A DNA stretch of 64,000 bases, taken from Mangrovibacterium sp041596335. GTDB taxonomy: Bacteria > Bacteroidota > Bacteroidia > Bacteroidales > Prolixibacteraceae. The stretch covers positions 1 through 64,000 of the forward strand of contig NZ_JBFHIT010000019.1 of NCBI RefSeq assembly GCF_041596335.1, in the 5' to 3' direction. A model generated the notes under the pieces. The model worked only from the letters and a program-made list of their open reading frames with translations. It did no database searches and was not told where the DNA came from. A program made the translations under genes and the position numbers. Shown piece after piece: positions 63,000-64,000 of the stretch. The stretch's first letter is position 1; each line of letters opens with the position of its first letter.

Positions 63000-63176
63000 A
63001 AATTTGATTTTAATTTTAGACCAAAGTAACAAATAATTGGTCGAATTCTAACTAGTTATCGCGGGCTGGCAGGGCATACTTGACATAAAAGACTAACAAG
63101 TCATTCAATCTGTTGAAAACTTTCTGTTGGCTGCGCATTAATTTTTCCTTATTTTTGAATCCAAACACGAGAGTCT

Positions 63177-64000
63177 GTGGAATTATTAGCCTACATCAAA
63201 GAATTACTTTTACTGAATGACTGTGTGATCATTCCGGGTTTTGGTGGCTTTGTAACCAATTACAAGCAAGCCGGATTGCATGCAGCTCAATTCACGCCCC
63301 CGGAGAAATCAGTTAGTTTTAACAAAAAGCTAAATTTCAACGACGGGCTATTGATCAACCATGTCGCATCGATAGAAGGATTGAACTACATAGCGGCACG
63401 TAAAAAAGTTAACCTGATGGTTCAGGAATTGACTTACCGCTTAACTGATGGTGAAGAGATTATCCTTAACGGTCTTGGAACGCTAAAATACGATGAGCAG
63501 CAACACCTGTCCTTCACTCCAAAAGTTGAAGGAAATTTAAACCTCGACGCATTCGGACTAGGTACTTTCACTTACGAGAGTTTGTTTTCTCGTCAGGTCG
63601 CCCGCAAAGCCATATCTCAACAGGAACGCCAGGCAGTGGAAGTAATCTTCCAGAAACGCAGTTTGAAAAAAGTATTGGTGGCCATTCCGCTCCTTTTTGC
63701 CTTAGCTGTCATCCCTCTGAAAAACAATACAACACACATCCTAAAATCAGATCTGAGCAGCATTCGCGAAATGATGATGCCATCTGCCAGTCCGTCTGTT
63801 GCAACTACAACAGAAGTTGCTGAAGTGTATTTTTCGGAAGCTAAAACGCAAGACATCGCTGAGACTCAGACCGAAGAAATCGAAGCAGCCACACCTGCCC
63901 GTTATTTCCTGATCGTGGGAAGTTTCAGGGATGAGGAAAATGCCCAAACATTTATCAACCAACTCGATAAGAAGGGATTTCAGGGAACAAACCTTGGCGT
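63177..64000 (+). CDS. HU-CCDC81 and SPOR domain protein (3' truncated by window)
   Basis: The frame opens with GTG at 63177; an in-frame stop at 63156 and no ATG between leave GTG as the only likely start. The 274 visible residues begin MELLAYIKELLLLNDCVIIPGFGGFVTNY, the Bacteroidota HU-CCDC81 domain, then TFTPKVEG-like strands, a membrane helix at about 166-182 (VLVAIPLLFALAVIP), an acidic/Thr-rich linker and a SPOR domain starting RYFLIVGSFRDEENAQTF. SPOR domains bind denuded peptidoglycan glycan at division sites. The HU-like part would be cytoplasmic, which suggests a link between DNA or cytoplasm and the septal wall. Confidence 0.88.
   Translation, partial: MELLAYIKELLLLNDCVIIPGFGGFVTNYKQAGLHAAQFTPPEKSVSFNKKLNFNDGLLINHVASIEGLNYIAARKKVNLMVQELTYRLTDGEEIILNGLGTLKYDEQQHLSFTPKVEGNLNLDAFGLGTFTYESLFSRQVARKAISQQERQAVEVIFQKRSLKKVLVAIPLLFALAVIPLKNNTTHILKSDLSSIREMMMPSASPSVATTTEVAEVYFSEAKTQDIAETQTEEIEAATPARYFLIVGSFRDEENAQTFINQLDKKGFQGTNLG

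Overview
The window reads as chromosomal DNA of a Bacteroidota bacterium, most likely of the Marinilabiliales/Prolixibacteraceae type (the order-level placement is inference). The grounds are Bacteroidota-typical families (DUF2723, DUF6427, DUF5723, DUF2797, a HU-CCDC81/SPOR protein, a TraR/DksA-like protein with a single zinc-finger cysteine, a long eukaryote-like IleS), TonB-dependent receptors, promoter boxes matching the Bacteroidota -7 consensus TAnnTTTG, and start sites without strong Shine-Dalgarno sequences. I see no insertion sequence, prophage or CRISPR array.

Layout. 1-4060: the 3' end of a DUF2723 gene, a polysaccharide deacetylase, purD and a DUF6427 membrane protein. 4249-11779 (minus): two large hybrid histidine kinases and a GH57 alpha-amylase-like protein whose catalytic nucleophile appears lost. 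11904-14846: a small basic ORF and an orphan STAND-type NTPase. 15342-25092 (plus): a seven-gene signalling island made of a YfiR-like periplasmic protein, two tandem TonB-dependent receptors, a surface-type lipoprotein, a CHASE8-HAMP histidine kinase, a single-domain response regulator and a REC-HisKA-REC hybrid kinase. 25399-36261: tRNA(CAU), lspA, a DksA-like gene, ileS, a candidate ~200-nt RNA, a ComF-like gene, a sirtuin, two DUF2007 genes, ilvE, DUF2797 and a HAD phosphatase. 36407-39097: a divergent Nramp homologue and a Bcr/CflA efflux pump. 39183-43205: cyoABCD quinol oxidase. 43850-49233: asnS, a DUF5723 outer-membrane protein, rpoN and a small membrane protein. 49337-53712: a PhoB/PhoR-like pair divergent from a PiT phosphate transporter. 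53771-57126: tnaA, folK, folB and a pteridine-reductase-like SDR. 57428-64000: a DUF2007-UspA fusion, ribE, a PAS histidine kinase, an RluA pseudouridine synthase, galE and the 5' part of a HU-CCDC81/SPOR protein.

The most interesting system is the 15.3-25.1 kb island. In Proteobacteria YfiR is the periplasmic repressor of the CHASE8-domain diguanylate cyclase YfiN. Here the YfiR-like protein and the CHASE8 sensor are kept, but the sensor ends in a histidine kinase and the outer-membrane partner appears to be a pair of TonB-dependent receptors. I read this as an outer-membrane-to-cytoplasm signalling relay rewired from c-di-GMP to phosphotransfer. Other strong points are the GXHH-type signature in IleS, three 11-bp-spaced repeats ahead of the phosphate transporter, a free-standing promoter/terminator pair suggesting a small RNA, and a terminator-like leader before the DUF5723 gene.
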